A stretch of DNA of 36,092 nt from Solidesulfovibrio magneticus (GCA_002482565.1 DLGG01000071.1:1-36092), one strand, 5' to 3'; shown: positions 21,971-30,721, counted from the first letter of the stretch. The notes: generated from the sequence alone by a model not told the origin. Program-made: numbers and translations.

Positions 21971-23998
21971 ATGAGTCGCTTGAGCCTAAAATCCTTGCTG
22001 TTGACTCTTGGCGTGGCCAGCGTCATCGGGGCAAGTTTGACCCTTATGCTGCTCTATATGCAGCAAGACAGGATGCTTGGCTACCTCAAAAATGTCAGCA
22101 CCATCGACGGCCCGCTGTTATATCACCTTCAGGACGTTTACGCCCAGGGATTGCAAACAGAGCAGGCCACCCGAAACGTGTTGCTCAATCCCAGCGACAA
22201 GACGGCCCGGGACAACTACGCCAATGCCGACAAGCAGTTTCGCGAGGCACTGGCTTCGGCGACGGCCCTGGCTGCCGGCCGCATCGCCGATGACTTGCGT
22301 CAGATCGGGCCTCGTTGGGAGAGCAGCCATGAACTGAAAAAACGCCTCATGGACATTGCCGCCACCGATCCGGCCAAAGCCGTGCAGATGCTCAACAGCG
22401 AGGAAACGCCGCAGTGGCGGGCACTTAAAAAAATCATCCTGGACGCCGTCGCCGTGCAGCGAGAGGCCAACAAGGCTAATCTCGACGCCATCCAGGAAGG
22501 CGAGGCCACGGTTTTTCGCATGTTCCTGAGCATGGCCGTGCTTTCCGTGGTCCTGCTGTTGGCTCTCATCACCGGTCTCATCCGTGGCGTCACCAGCGGC
22601 GCGAAAGCCCTTGTCGATTATGCCGGGGCCATCGCCCAGGGCCATTTCGGTTCCAGCTTGCTCACTGGCCTGCCCAAGGAATTCGAAGCCATAGGCCGGT
22701 CGCTGCGCGAGATGGTCCACCACTTGGAGAACTCTCTGGGATATTATCAAGGCATTGTGGCCGGCATGGCCACCCCGTTCGTGGTGGTGGACGAGGCCGA
22801 GAACCTGCGGTTGACCAACGACGACCTCATGCGCCTTATTGAGCACTCCGGGCGTCCTGAGGACTATTACGGCCAGAACGTGGCCGGCTTTTTTTATGGC
22901 GATCCCGGCCGCAAGACCGTGCTCGGCCTGTGCATGGCCGAGAAGCGCGCCATCCGCAAGGAAGTCGATCTGGTTTCGCGCAAAGGCAATGTCCGCAATG
23001 TGCTCATCGACGCTACGCCCCTTTTTAACGCCATCAACGGCAAGATGATGGGTTCGCTTTGCGTCTATTCCGACTATACCGATCTGCGCCGCAGCGAGGC
23101 CCTCATGCGGGAACAGACCGAGCGGATGCTGGTCACGGCCCGGGAAGCCAAGGCCATCGCCGACGCCCTGGCCGGGGAAACCGAGGCGCTGGCCCATCAG
23201 GTCGACACCGTGGAGCACGGGGCTGTGGAGCAAAAGGAGCGCATCGGCGAAACCGCCTTGGCCATGGACGCCATGAACACCGCCGTCCTGGAAGTCGCGC
23301 GCAACGCCGCCGCTGCCGCCGCCCTGGCCGACGACGCCCGGAAAAAAGCCACGGCCGGGGCCGGCATGGTTTCCGATGTGGCCGCAGTCATCGGCAACGT
23401 CAACCAGCTGGCCGAGGAACTGCGCCGCGACATGAACGATCTGGGTGACCAAGCCGAAGGCATCGGCAAGATCATGGGCGTCATCGCCGATATCGCCGAT
23501 CAGACCAATCTGCTGGCGCTCAATGCCGCCATTGAGGCGGCCCGGGCCGGCGAAGCCGGGCGCGGCTTCGCTGTGGTCGCCGATGAGGTGCGAAAGCTGG
23601 CCGAGAAAACCATGGCCGCCACCAAGGACGTGGCCGGCTTTATCACCACCATGCAGCAAAGTGTGCGCCGCAACAGCGCCAAGACCGACGAGACCACCCG
23701 GGCCATCGCCGCCGGCACGGACAAGGCCCACGCTTCCGGGATCATGCTGGAAGAGATCGTCGGCATTGTTTCGCGCACCTCGGACCAGATCCGCTCCATG
23801 GCCGCCGCCGCTGAAGAACAGTCGGCCACCACCGAGCAGATGCGCCAGACCGCCGAGGAAATCAGCCGCATCTCCCATGACACTTCCGACGCCATGGCCG
23901 CTTCGGCCCGGGCCGTGACCTCCCTGGCCGGCCAAGCCAGGGAGCTGGAGGTCGTCATCTCGGGCTTGGAGACCGGCCAGGCTGCCCTGCCGGCCTAG
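21971..23998 (+). CDS. Methyl-accepting chemotaxis protein with PAS domain
   Basis: 675 residues. TM1 is at ~10-30 (LLLTLGVASVIGASLTLMLLYM). The periplasmic region (~31-180) looks like a helical bundle. TM2 is at ~180-203 (MFLSMAVLSVVLLLALITGLI). A HAMP-like segment comes next, and a PAS-like domain lies at ~255-380. The cytoplasmic signalling domain (~385-660) carries the conserved hairpin tip around GRGFAVVADEVRKLAEKT near residue 530. It senses a periplasmic or PAS-bound signal and controls CheA/CheW. GGAGG lies 6 bases before the ATG. It is divergent from the B12-protein/kinase operon, and a strong terminator follows. Confidence 0.95.
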   Translation: MSRLSLKSLLLTLGVASVIGASLTLMLLYMQQDRMLGYLKNVSTIDGPLLYHLQDVYAQGLQTEQATRNVLLNPSDKTARDNYANADKQFREALASATALAAGRIADDLRQIGPRWESSHELKKRLMDIAATDPAKAVQMLNSEETPQWRALKKIILDAVAVQREANKANLDAIQEGEATVFRMFLSMAVLSVVLLLALITGLIRGVTSGAKALVDYAGAIAQGHFGSSLLTGLPKEFEAIGRSLREMVHHLENSLGYYQGIVAGMATPFVVVDEAENLRLTNDDLMRLIEHSGRPEDYYGQNVAGFFYGDPGRKTVLGLCMAEKRAIRKEVDLVSRKGNVRNVLIDATPLFNAINGKMMGSLCVYSDYTDLRRSEALMREQTERMLVTAREAKAIADALAGETEALAHQVDTVEHGAVEQKERIGETALAMDAMNTAVLEVARNAAAAAALADDARKKATAGAGMVSDVAAVIGNVNQLAEELRRDMNDLGDQAEGIGKIMGVIADIADQTNLLALNAAIEAARAGEAGRGFAVVADEVRKLAEKTMAATKDVAGFITTMQQSVRRNSAKTDETTRAIAAGTDKAHASGIMLEEIVGIVSRTSDQIRSMAAAAEEQSATTEQMRQTAEEISRISHDTSDAMAASARAVTSLAGQARELEVVISGLETGQAALPA

Positions 23999-24026
23999 GC
24001 CGCCTGCTACACCTTCCCTGAAAGTC

Positions 24027-24063
24027 AAAAGGCGTCTGCTCCAAGTTGGAGCAGACGCCTTTT
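24027..24063. terminator. Bidirectional intrinsic terminator
   Basis: A perfect 16-bp stem (24027-24042 with 24048-24063) with loop AAGTT has an A-run on one side and a T-run on the other. It serves the MCP gene (+) and the cyclic-nucleotide-binding gene (-). Confidence 0.92.
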
Positions 24064-24098
24064 GGCGTCATTAAAGTAAGTGGCCTGGACAGGCTGCT

Positions 24099-24566
24099 TT
24101 AGGCCAGCAGGCCCACAAAGCGGCCCGTCACCTGGCGCAGCCGGCGGCTCAACACCCGTCCAATGTAGAAGAGTGTCTTGATGGCGAGCTGGGGTTCGCT
24201 TGCGGCCAGCTCGTCAAAGCTTTCCCGGGTGAGGATGAGCAGACGCACGTCGGTCTTGGCCACCACCGTGGCCGAGCGCGGTTCGCTGTCGAAAAAGGCG
24301 ATTTCGCCGATGACGGCGTCGCGGGTCAGGTCGATGATGTGGCGTTCGCAGCCCCCGGCCTCTTCCTTTTGGATGGTGACCACGCCTTTCTCAATAAACG
24401 CCAGGGAAGTGGCCTTGCGGCCTTCCTGAATGATCGTCGTGCCGGCCGGAAAGCTCTTGACCTGCATGTAGCCGGCGATCCGGCGCACTTCTTCCCAACC
24501 CAGGGCCGCGCCGAGCTTGAGGCCGTCGAGCAGGGCGGCGATGTCGTCAATGTCGCTGTCTTCCAT
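24099..24566 (-). CDS. Cyclic nucleotide-binding domain protein
   Basis: 155 residues consisting of essentially one CRP/FNR-type cyclic-nucleotide-binding domain, with no helix-turn-helix and no fused catalytic domain. FPAGTTIIQEGRKATSLAFIEKG gives the beta-roll. GEIAFFDSEPRSATVVA is the phosphate-binding cassette with the Glu and Arg expected for ligand binding. It would act as a soluble regulatory module or partner of another protein. AAGGAGG precedes the ATG at 24566; the frame continues to 24623 but lacks support there. It is convergent with the chemoreceptor gene and divergent from the YciI gene. Confidence 0.87.
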   Translation of the reverse strand: MEDSDIDDIAALLDGLKLGAALGWEEVRRIAGYMQVKSFPAGTTIIQEGRKATSLAFIEKGVVTIQKEEAGGCERHIIDLTRDAVIGEIAFFDSEPRSATVVAKTDVRLLILTRESFDELAASEPQLAIKTLFYIGRVLSRRLRQVTGRFVGLLA

Positions 24567-24662
24567 GGCGGGGCCTCCTTGGGGCTTGGCTGGTCTGTCT
24601 CCCTTGCCGGACAGACCGCACATTCCTTATAGGATTTGTCTTCAAAGGAAAAGGAGGCCGCC

Positions 24663-24950
24663 ATGTTCGTCGTGTTGTTGCAGTATAGCCAACCCCTAGA
24701 GGTCATTGATGGGCTGCTTGATGCCCATCGGCTCTATTTGGACGCCAATTACGCGCGGGGCGTGTTTCTGGCCTCGGGCCGAAGGTTGCCGCGCACGGGC
24801 GGGGTGATTCTGGCCCGGGCAGCCGGCCGGGAAGCCTTGGAGGCTATCCTGGCCGAAGACCCATTCGCCAAGGCCGGCTCGGCCAGTTACGAGATCATTG
24901 AATTCCTGCCGGGCAAAGTTGCCCCAGGGCTCGAAGGGTTACTGGTTTAG
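24663..24950 (+). CDS. YciI-like protein
   Basis: 95-residue YCII-related domain protein with a ferredoxin-like fold. The conserved His is His22 in LLDAHRLYLD, and the conserved Asp lies in AEDPFAKAGSASYEIIEF. The family includes small dehalogenase- or dehydratase-like enzymes; the role of most members is unknown. AAGGAGG precedes the ATG. Length and features fit a complete protein. The downstream 116 bases contain A/T-rich sequence and a sigma-28-type promoter, so the next gene is separately controlled. Confidence 0.87.
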   Translation: MFVVLLQYSQPLEVIDGLLDAHRLYLDANYARGVFLASGRRLPRTGGVILARAAGREALEAILAEDPFAKAGSASYEIIEFLPGKVAPGLEGLLV

Positions 24951-24983
24951 CGCCCGTTTTTTGTTGTGTTTTTATATATTGCT

Positions 24984-25010
24984 TAAAGATGTCCTATTTT
25001 TTGCCGATAG
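24984..25010 (+). promoter_or_regulatory. Sigma-28 (FliA) flagellar-type promoter
   Basis: TAAA (24984-24987), exactly 15 bases, then GCCGATAG (25003-25010) match the TAAA-N15-GCCGATAA consensus at all but the last position. It lies 56 bases before the ATG at 25067, leaving an untranslated leader of about 50 bases. Confidence 0.8.
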
Positions 25011-25066
25011 GAAGCATGGCATCGATTTGCTTCCTCGTTGCCGCTCGTTTCCCCAAAGGAGCAAAT

Positions 25067-25720
25067 ATGGACACTCTTCTCGGTGCAGCAAGCGCAATGG
25101 CAAGCGATCCGACAAAAGCCTACCAAGAATCCAGAAAGCTGTCGCAGACAGCGGTTTCCCAGGACGCGGTCGCCATGGTGGGAAAAATAGACAGCGAAAC
25201 AGCAAAAGACGCAGACACGGTTGAAATTTCCGAAGCAGCTCGTAACAAGCGGCGGCAACAAGTCGAAGCGGCCTCTGGCGGCGACCTAGCAAACCAGGTC
25301 CAGGCAACAGACGAAGGCACAAAAGAGGAAGAGACGACGAGCACGCGCGAGATGTTATTGAAACAAATTCAAAAAGTAAAAGAGCAACTCAACGAAGCAA
25401 ATTCGCGCTTGGCTGCTGCAACGGCAAAGCAGAAAAGCTCAAGCGGCGGCGAGGAGAAAGAGGCCGCGCAGGAGACCAAGACAGACGCTGATGGCAAAGA
25501 CGCCTCCGGGGCTGATATTGCCGATAGCTCGCAAGATCCTTCAGCAAAAACCATTATGTCTGAAATAAACCAACTCACAGCGACGTTGGTAACGCTCAAC
25601 GCTCAATTGCTGAAAGAAGAACAGAAAGGCGCTGCGGCTGGAACAACGGGGACCGCCGGCATCAATGAAGGTTCAGGTTTGAGCGGCGGACTTGGCGAAC
25701 GCCTGCCGGTAGGCGGCTGA
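25067..25720 (+). CDS. Unknown protein under a flagellar-type promoter (217 aa)
   Basis: Not assigned to a family. It is a soluble Ala/Glu/Lys/Ser/Thr-rich protein. The N-terminal part contains DADTVEISEAARNKRRQQVEA-type sequence; phrases like 'TVEISEAARN' are common in flagellar proteins and in unknown proteins of flagellated bacteria. Two coiled-coil segments (LLKQIQKVKEQLNEANSRLA and IMSEINQLTATLVTLNAQLL) are separated by an acidic low-complexity stretch. The C-terminus is Gly-rich. It has no signal peptide and no cysteine. AAAGGAG precedes the ATG. It is slightly less GC-rich than the neighbours. The sigma-28 promoter suggests co-expression with late flagellar or chemotaxis genes. Confidence 0.75.
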   Translation: MDTLLGAASAMASDPTKAYQESRKLSQTAVSQDAVAMVGKIDSETAKDADTVEISEAARNKRRQQVEAASGGDLANQVQATDEGTKEEETTSTREMLLKQIQKVKEQLNEANSRLAAATAKQKSSSGGEEKEAAQETKTDADGKDASGADIADSSQDPSAKTIMSEINQLTATLVTLNAQLLKEEQKGAAAGTTGTAGINEGSGLSGGLGERLPVGG

Positions 25721-25748
25721 CGGTGCGGTTGCCGTCTGTTTGGTTTTT
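25719..25748 (+). terminator. Probable weak terminator
   Basis: GACGGT (25719-25724) pairs with GCCGTC (25731-25736), with one T-G pair and a 6-base loop. An interrupted T-rich tail follows, ending in five T residues. It begins at the stop codon of the 217-aa gene. The rest of the gap to 25866 is featureless. Confidence 0.5.
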
Positions 25749-25866
25749 CGAAATAGTTAAATATTATAGATAGATATCTTGGTTGGCGGCGTGCTCGTTT
25801 GGAGCGCGCGACAAAAGAGGCTGGGAGTGGAGCCCGGCTGCAAAGGGTCTCTGAGCCCGTCGCGAG

Positions 25867-26286
25867 TTACCAGGAAAGCGTCCGGGTGTTGTCCGTAAAC
25901 AGCGCCGCGCCAGTCGTGTCGGGGTTGGTGAGCTTTAAGCCGTCAAGGAGGTCGCTCTCCGCCACGCCGTACTTTTGGCTGCACATGGGGCAGACCAGTA
26001 CAGTGCCGCCCTTGGCCACGATTTGCCGGAGCAGCGCTTGCTGTTCGGCGAAAGCACCGCCTTGCTTCTTGCTGGCAATGCGCACCGCTTTGTCATTGAG
26101 ATAGACGGTTAGCGGATGGCCGCGCTGCAACTGGTTTTGGCCGAAGCTGATGGCCATGAGCGAACGGTGGCTGTCGTCGCTGGTCAGGTTGATGAACAGC
26201 GGATCAGCAGCGCCGGCCTGGCAGACGGTCGCCAGGACCAGCAGGCACAAGAACAGGCAGGCAATGATGGGCGTGGCGCGTTTCAT
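25867..26286 (-). CDS. Periplasmic DsrE/DsrF-family protein
   Basis: 139 residues with a signal peptide (PIIACLFLCLLVLATVCQAGA). The mature part is a DsrE-like fold: LFINLTSDDSHRSLMAISFG, HPLTVYLNDKAVRIASK, LLRQIVAKGGTVLVCPMCSQKYGV and DLLDGLKLTN. The Cys pair C-x2-C in VCPMCSQK is the position of the active-site cysteine in sulfur-relay relatives. A periplasmic version may bind or carry sulfur or thiols, but no partner gene is adjacent. GAGGAGG precedes the ATG at 26286; the frame extends to 26307. A sigma-70-type promoter lies just upstream. Confidence 0.83.
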   Translation of the reverse strand: MKRATPIIACLFLCLLVLATVCQAGAADPLFINLTSDDSHRSLMAISFGQNQLQRGHPLTVYLNDKAVRIASKKQGGAFAEQQALLRQIVAKGGTVLVCPMCSQKYGVAESDLLDGLKLTNPDTTGAALFTDNTRTLSW

Positions 26287-26313
26287 GGCGTCCTCCTCAC
26301 GGGGCATGCCCGT

Positions 26314-26342
26314 CTATAACCCTATGTGCATTTGGTGCGCAA
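26314..26342 (-). promoter_or_regulatory. Sigma-70-type promoter of the DsrE-family gene
   Basis: Minus strand: -35 TTGCGC (26337-26342), a 17-base spacer, and -10 TTATAG (26314-26319), about 28 bases before the ATG at 26286. Confidence 0.6.
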
Positions 26343-26393
26343 CTTTTTCGTGGGGAGGAGGTCAAGAGGTGGCGAGTTGGCGTTTGCGGTTTT

Positions 26394-27818
26394 TTACTGA
26401 CGGACACCGACGACGACCGCCTGAACAAAAAGATCGCGCCAGCCAATGTCGTACTCAGACAGGGCAAAGCCCCCTTGGTTCAAGAGACCGCAGGCTTGTT
26501 CCCTGCCGCTGATCAGGGTAATTTCGTCGGGATGCATCCGAACGTTTTTGCCTAGCACCTCATTGAGGAGATAATGCAAAGCGCCAAGTACGCGCACGCT
26601 TGTGCCTTTGGCGTGAGGCCAAAAAAGTATTATTTTTCCGCCAGGACGTAAGATGCGATGAAATTCCTTGAGTAAGGCTGCGATCTCGGTTTCGTCAAAA
26701 TGTTCCATGACACCCAGATTGAAGATGCCGTCGAAGCTCTCGTTGGCAAAGGGCAGGGTGAAAAGGTCCGCTTGTCGGATGCTCTCAGCTATTGGATTGT
26801 TGCGGCCATAGAGGCGCAGAGCTGACAGAGACAAGTCAACGGCAGTGATTTTGAAAAACTCGTGCAGACCCACGTCAGCCTGTCCCGAGCCGCACCCGGC
26901 ATGGAGCAGGCGAGCTCCGGCAGTGAAATGACGGCGTAAAACTCGCGTGAGGTTAGGCCGAATGAACAGGCGCCGGTAACAAGCCGCAGCAACGGTGTAG
27001 AGAAGATTCCCGGCGGAGTTGCCACGAGTCCAGTAGTCGTCCCATTCACAGGATGGGACGTCGGCCAAGGTGGAGTCGGGAGCACGGCCAATGGCGAAAC
27101 GTTCCGGTTCAACCAAGGCGCGCAGCCACAGGCCAAGCAGATACATGCCGCCGCGTATGGCTTCTCCGGGCGTGAGTTTGGAACTGCCATAGGTGCGCAC
27201 GGGCAGAACGATGGGAATTTCGGCAATGTCGCAACCATTGCGATACAGCACGAACAGGCTTTCGAAGAAAAAGGAGTAGCTGCGCGACCCCACCAGGGAA
27301 AAAATCCGCTGATCAATGCGCCGCAAGTCGTAGGCCCGGAAGGCGCCACTGGCATCCTGCGGCAATCCGAGCAGCGTCGATGTCAAAAAATGGCCGAACA
27401 TGGTCAGGCACCGGCGCATGAGGTTCCAGCCAGGCAGGCTGCCCCGCTCCATGTAACGAGACCCTACCACCATGTCGTGACCGGGCAAGGCTGCCAGCAT
27501 TCTCGGGATGTCGCTGGGGTCGTGAGTGAAATCGCAGTCTAGTGTGACGAGAATGTCGTATCCGCCAGCGTAGGCTCGAGCGATGCCCACCTGATGGGCC
27601 GATCCGATTCCTTCCTTACCCTGGCGGTGGATGACGTCCATGGATGAAATCGTAGCCGCCATACGATTGAGAATCGCTCCAGTACCGTCAGGCGAGTTGT
27701 CATCAAGAAACACGATATCCACAGAAAGGTCGAGAGCCGAAAGTTCATTGGCCATGCGCTCGACATTGCCGCTCTCGTTATACGTAGGGATGAAGATAAG
27801 GATTTTTGGAGAGGCCAT
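26394..27818 (-). CDS. Glycosyltransferase 2 (DPM1-like) - methyltransferase fusion
   Basis: About 474 residues, two domains. Residues 1-240 are a GT2 domain like polyprenyl-phosphate mannosyl/glucosyltransferases: IPTYNESGNVERM, FLDDNSPDGTG, the metal-binding DCD near residue 96 in TLDCDFTHDPSD, and GSRYMERGSLPGW. Residues ~260-474 are a class I SAM-dependent methyltransferase: HAGCGSGQADVG (307-318), AVDLSLSALRL, NLGVMEHF and HRILRPGGKIILFWP. It probably makes a lipid-linked sugar and methylates the sugar or a linked group. The ATG at 27818 has AGAGGAA upstream. It is the last gene of the four-gene glycan operon, 34 bases after the membrane protein gene. No terminator is obvious. Confidence 0.88.
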   Translation of the reverse strand: MASPKILIFIPTYNESGNVERMANELSALDLSVDIVFLDDNSPDGTGAILNRMAATISSMDVIHRQGKEGIGSAHQVGIARAYAGGYDILVTLDCDFTHDPSDIPRMLAALPGHDMVVGSRYMERGSLPGWNLMRRCLTMFGHFLTSTLLGLPQDASGAFRAYDLRRIDQRIFSLVGSRSYSFFFESLFVLYRNGCDIAEIPIVLPVRTYGSSKLTPGEAIRGGMYLLGLWLRALVEPERFAIGRAPDSTLADVPSCEWDDYWTRGNSAGNLLYTVAAACYRRLFIRPNLTRVLRRHFTAGARLLHAGCGSGQADVGLHEFFKITAVDLSLSALRLYGRNNPIAESIRQADLFTLPFANESFDGIFNLGVMEHFDETEIAALLKEFHRILRPGGKIILFWPHAKGTSVRVLGALHYLLNEVLGKNVRMHPDEITLISGREQACGLLNQGGFALSEYDIGWRDLFVQAVVVGVRQ

Positions 27819-27852
27819 CAAGTATTCCTCTATTTCTTTGAGCCTGTCTCGC

Positions 27853-29745
27853 CTATGGCGTTTGGCGGCTCAGCGTCAATGCGTAAAACCACACGGCCAG
27901 GGGACGTGATTCGACAGGCCCGAGATCAATGCCAGCAGTATTCCACCATCGGTATTCGAAGGTCACCCAATTCAAGCCTTCCTGACCATCAAAACGCACC
28001 ACTGCATCAATTTCCCCAGATTGGGACACCGGACCAAGGATATCAACGCGAGACACGACGCCGTTGATAAGGCAGGTCACTTCCTGAGCGGCGAAGGGCG
28101 AGGCGATGCGATAATGCAACTCCATCGGATTTGCTTCGGGAAGTCGAAACGCCACCACTGTTTTGGGACCAAATCCCCAGTAAATCTCTTTATTTTGTGC
28201 TAGTTCTCGTTCGCCCAAGCCGGCAATCTTAACATCCAACGGCATGCGGCGACGCAGAATATCGGCCGTATCTGCAAAACGGATGCGACGTTCTCCGCGA
28301 TACGGTGCCGTGGAGACTATGAGCACGGCGGCCAGTATGGCGCAGACTGTCGCAGCATAAAATGACTTTCCGATTCCGGCGCACAGACGGCCAAGGTATT
28401 GGCGACAGGGTGCCGACAAGGGCAGTGTCTCCGAAGCATAGGCTGTCAGCAGCCAGATCAACATTCCGAGTAGACCGATAATGGCCTTTCTGTGGCTGAG
28501 AATGTCATCAACAGGCAGGTTAGCATGCTGCGTTTGCGTAAAAAGGCCCTGAAGCCGGGCAAGCTGGATTTCCGGCGTGGCGATCAGGGCCGGAAGTGCC
28601 TGGGTAAACAATCTGACCAGGTAAATGCCCGAGGCTGGCACAACAAGAGTCAAGGCAACAAAAAAAGGATACCAATTCCATCGTCGCGTTGTTGATTTCG
28701 GCGCTTCCTGGCTAGCGGCCCAGGTTATGACGCCCAGGAAGGCGAAGGGGAGCAACAAAAGCTTGTAATTGGCTGACCAAGGAGTGCCGATGTTCATGAG
28801 GATGCACAGAATGCCCGCCTCGAACAACAGCAAGTCACGTCGTCTGGATCTGAAGCAAAGCGTGAGGAAAATTGCCCAGAAAAAAGCATACAAAATATGA
28901 GCGGCCAGGGAGGCGGCGGCATCTCTGGAGAAAAATCCCGTCATGAGATACAGAAGTGAATGGTCAACTCCCAAGCCGACTCGCACCGTGCGTGAGAAAA
29001 AAGGACCCACAACCCGCAGCCAAAACAGCCAGTAATCTAGCGAAGTGGCCAAAACTACCACAAAGCAGGTCACCGCAAAGGCCGCTAATACCCGCCATTC
29101 ACGCCGAATAAGAAATATCAGCAGGAATACGCCTGGAGTAACTTTTAGCAGAAAAGCCAAGGCGCAGGCTACGCCGGTCAGGGTCGTCATTCTGTGCTGT
29201 CGATACAAATAGAGCGACAGGCATAACAGCAACAAAATCGGCCCGTCCGTTTGGCCACGCTCCAACTCAAAATAGAGAAACGAAGACGTCAGATAGAGTA
29301 AGAGTAAAATGACGAAGACAGGCCCCGCTCGTGGATAGAGCCGTGACAGCAGGAAAAGTGCAGCCACGATGCACAAACAGGTAATGACGATCCAGACGAC
29401 GTAAGCCGTATCATAGGGCAAAAAAGACAGAGGATAGAGCAAGATCGCTTGAAGTGGTGGGTAGGAATAGCGATTAAGCGTGTTGCTCAACACGGCGTCC
29501 GAGGCGCTTTCGACCACAGGATGCGTCGTGTATGGCGATGCACCCTGTTGCATGTTCAAGCAAGCCTCATAGGTGGCCTGGAAATCAAACCCAGGGGTTC
29601 CCCAGGGAAACCAATCATCTTGCTGTGTTGGACCTATTGCGACCCCAATGAAGAGTAGGAAAGGCACGATGACGGCAAACATGAGGATAAAGAGCGCATA
29701 GGCGCGCAAAGCCTTGGCGACATCATCGCCGGCAAAACCTGTCCT
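27853..29745 (-). CDS. GT87/DUF2029-like multi-membrane-span glycosyltransferase
   Basis: About 630 residues with roughly 11-12 hydrophobic spans and a soluble C-terminal beta domain (~520-630). It resembles lipid-sugar-dependent glycosyltransferases of the GT87/DUF2029 type. The acidic loop after the first span (QQDDWFPWGTPGFDFQ) and the segment NRYSYPPLQAILLYPLSFLP are characteristic of such enzymes, which use polyprenyl-phosphate sugars at the periplasmic face. ELERGQTDGPILLLLCLSLYLYR is another family-like stretch. The neighbouring GT2 domain could make that donor. The ATG at 29745 is chosen because longer frames (to 29928) would overlap the upstream gene and have no hydrophobic start. 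No strong ribosome-binding site. Confidence 0.8.
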   Translation of the reverse strand, partial: RTGFAGDDVAKALRAYALFILMFAVIVPFLLFIGVAIGPTQQDDWFPWGTPGFDFQATYEACLNMQQGASPYTTHPVVESASDAVLSNTLNRYSYPPLQAILLYPLSFLPYDTAYVVWIVITCLCIVAALFLLSRLYPRAGPVFVILLLLYLTSSFLYFELERGQTDGPILLLLCLSLYLYRQHRMTTLTGVACALAFLLKVTPGVFLLIFLIRREWRVLAAFAVTCFVVVLATSLDYWLFWLRVVGPFFSRTVRVGLGVDHSLLYLMTGFFSRDAAASLAAHILYAFFWAIFLTLCFRSRRRDLLLFEAGILCILMNIGTPWSANYKLLLLPFAFLGVITWAASQEAPKSTTRRWNWYPFFVALTLVVPASGIYLVRLFTQALPALIATPEIQLARLQGLFTQTQHANLPVDDILSHRKAIIGLLGMLIWLLTAYASETLPLSAPCRQYLGRLCAGIGKSFYAATVCAILAAVLIVSTAPYRGERRIRFADTADILRRRMPLDVKIAGLGERELAQNKEIYWGFGPKTVVAFRLPEANPMELHYRIASPFAAQEVTCLINGVVSRVDILGPVSQSGEIDAVVRFDGQEGLNWVTFEYRWWNTAGIDLGPVESRPLAVWFYALTLSRQTP

Positions 29746-29776
29746 CATTGCCGATGCCAAGAAGCGATGGACGGTA

Positions 29777-30721
29777 TTAAGGAGCACTGCCAAGTGCCTC
29801 GAACATCTTGCGGACCATGTCGGTAAAACTCGTGGTCGGTCTCCAATCGCAGGCGGCGCGAATACGGGCCGTGTCACCAACCAAGGCGATACGTCGGCGC
29901 TGGCCCAGGGATGGGTCCTCGCGGACATGTCTGCGCCAGTCGAGGCCGGCTAGGGCAAAGGCTTCCTCTACCCAATCCAATACGCTGTGCAGCGTGCCGG
30001 TGGCGATGATGTAGTCCTGTGGCTGTGATGCCTCCAGTACGGCCGGCATGGCTTCAACGAAGTCTGGAGCATAACCCCAGTCGGCCTGGGCCGACAGATC
30101 GGCCAGGACAAGTTCCTCCTGCTTTCCCTGACTAATCCGGCGAGCTGCAGTCACCACTTTGTTGGAGAGGAAGCGTTCCGGGCGCAGATGCGACTCATGA
30201 TTATAGAGAATGCCGGATACGGCATAAAGCCCGTAGTGTTTCCGGTACAGGGCGACGGCATGTGTGCCTGCGGTTTTGGATATGCCATAGACGCATTCGG
30301 GGCGAAAGCAGGTGGTCTCTTTTTGGGGGGGCTCGGCCAAAGGGCCAAATATGAGGCAGCTGGAGGCGTAGAAGAAACGTGCTTGTGGTCTATGTTGGCG
30401 CAGGGCTTCCAGCACGTTGACCGGTCCGGTGGCATTGATGGACATGCTGGATGCCCACAAGATCGACTGATTGGACAGGGCGACGTCTTGGGACGCATGA
30501 TGCACGGCGGCCAGATAGTATACAACATGCGGCGCTGTGCAGCGGATTAGCTCCGCGACAGCTTGTGAATCCGCCAGATCCACTGGCGGACCAAGCTGGC
30601 CATCGGGGAACCGCAGGCCCTGACGGGACAAACCGGCAACGGTCACTGCGCGCCGTGTCAAAGTCTCGGTCAACAGGCGGCCATCCTGTCCTTGGCTGCC
30701 GATGATTAAGGCTAGGGTCAT
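29777..30721 (-). CDS. NAD(P)-dependent sugar epimerase/dehydratase (GDP-mannose 4,6-dehydratase-like)
   Basis: 314-residue extended short-chain dehydrogenase. The nucleotide motif is IIGSQGQDGRLL (GxxGxxG), very like the start of GDP-mannose 4,6-dehydratases. The catalytic motif is YGISK (YxxxK) after FYASSCLIFG. NHESHLRPERFLSNKVV and ADLSAQADWGYAPDFVEAM match the substrate region of the same family (NHESPRR and GNLDAKRDWGHA in typical members). It likely makes a 4-keto-6-deoxy sugar for the glycan built by this operon. The ATG at 30721 overlaps the upstream stop (ATGA), so a longer frame to 30820 is rejected. Exact nucleotide specificity is not certain. Confidence 0.87.
   Translation of the reverse strand: MTLALIIGSQGQDGRLLTETLTRRAVTVAGLSRQGLRFPDGQLGPPVDLADSQAVAELIRCTAPHVVYYLAAVHHASQDVALSNQSILWASSMSINATGPVNVLEALRQHRPQARFFYASSCLIFGPLAEPPQKETTCFRPECVYGISKTAGTHAVALYRKHYGLYAVSGILYNHESHLRPERFLSNKVVTAARRISQGKQEELVLADLSAQADWGYAPDFVEAMPAVLEASQPQDYIIATGTLHSVLDWVEEAFALAGLDWRRHVREDPSLGQRRRIALVGDTARIRAACDWRPTTSFTDMVRKMFEALGSAP

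Noticed and set aside
22118..24028. 636-codon minus-strand open frame opposite the chemoreceptor
   Set aside because: The MCP signalling motif and membrane spans are on the plus strand.
25520..25527. Second GCCGATAG sigma-28-like box
   Set aside because: Lies inside the 217-aa gene, without TAAA 15 bases upstream; probably chance.
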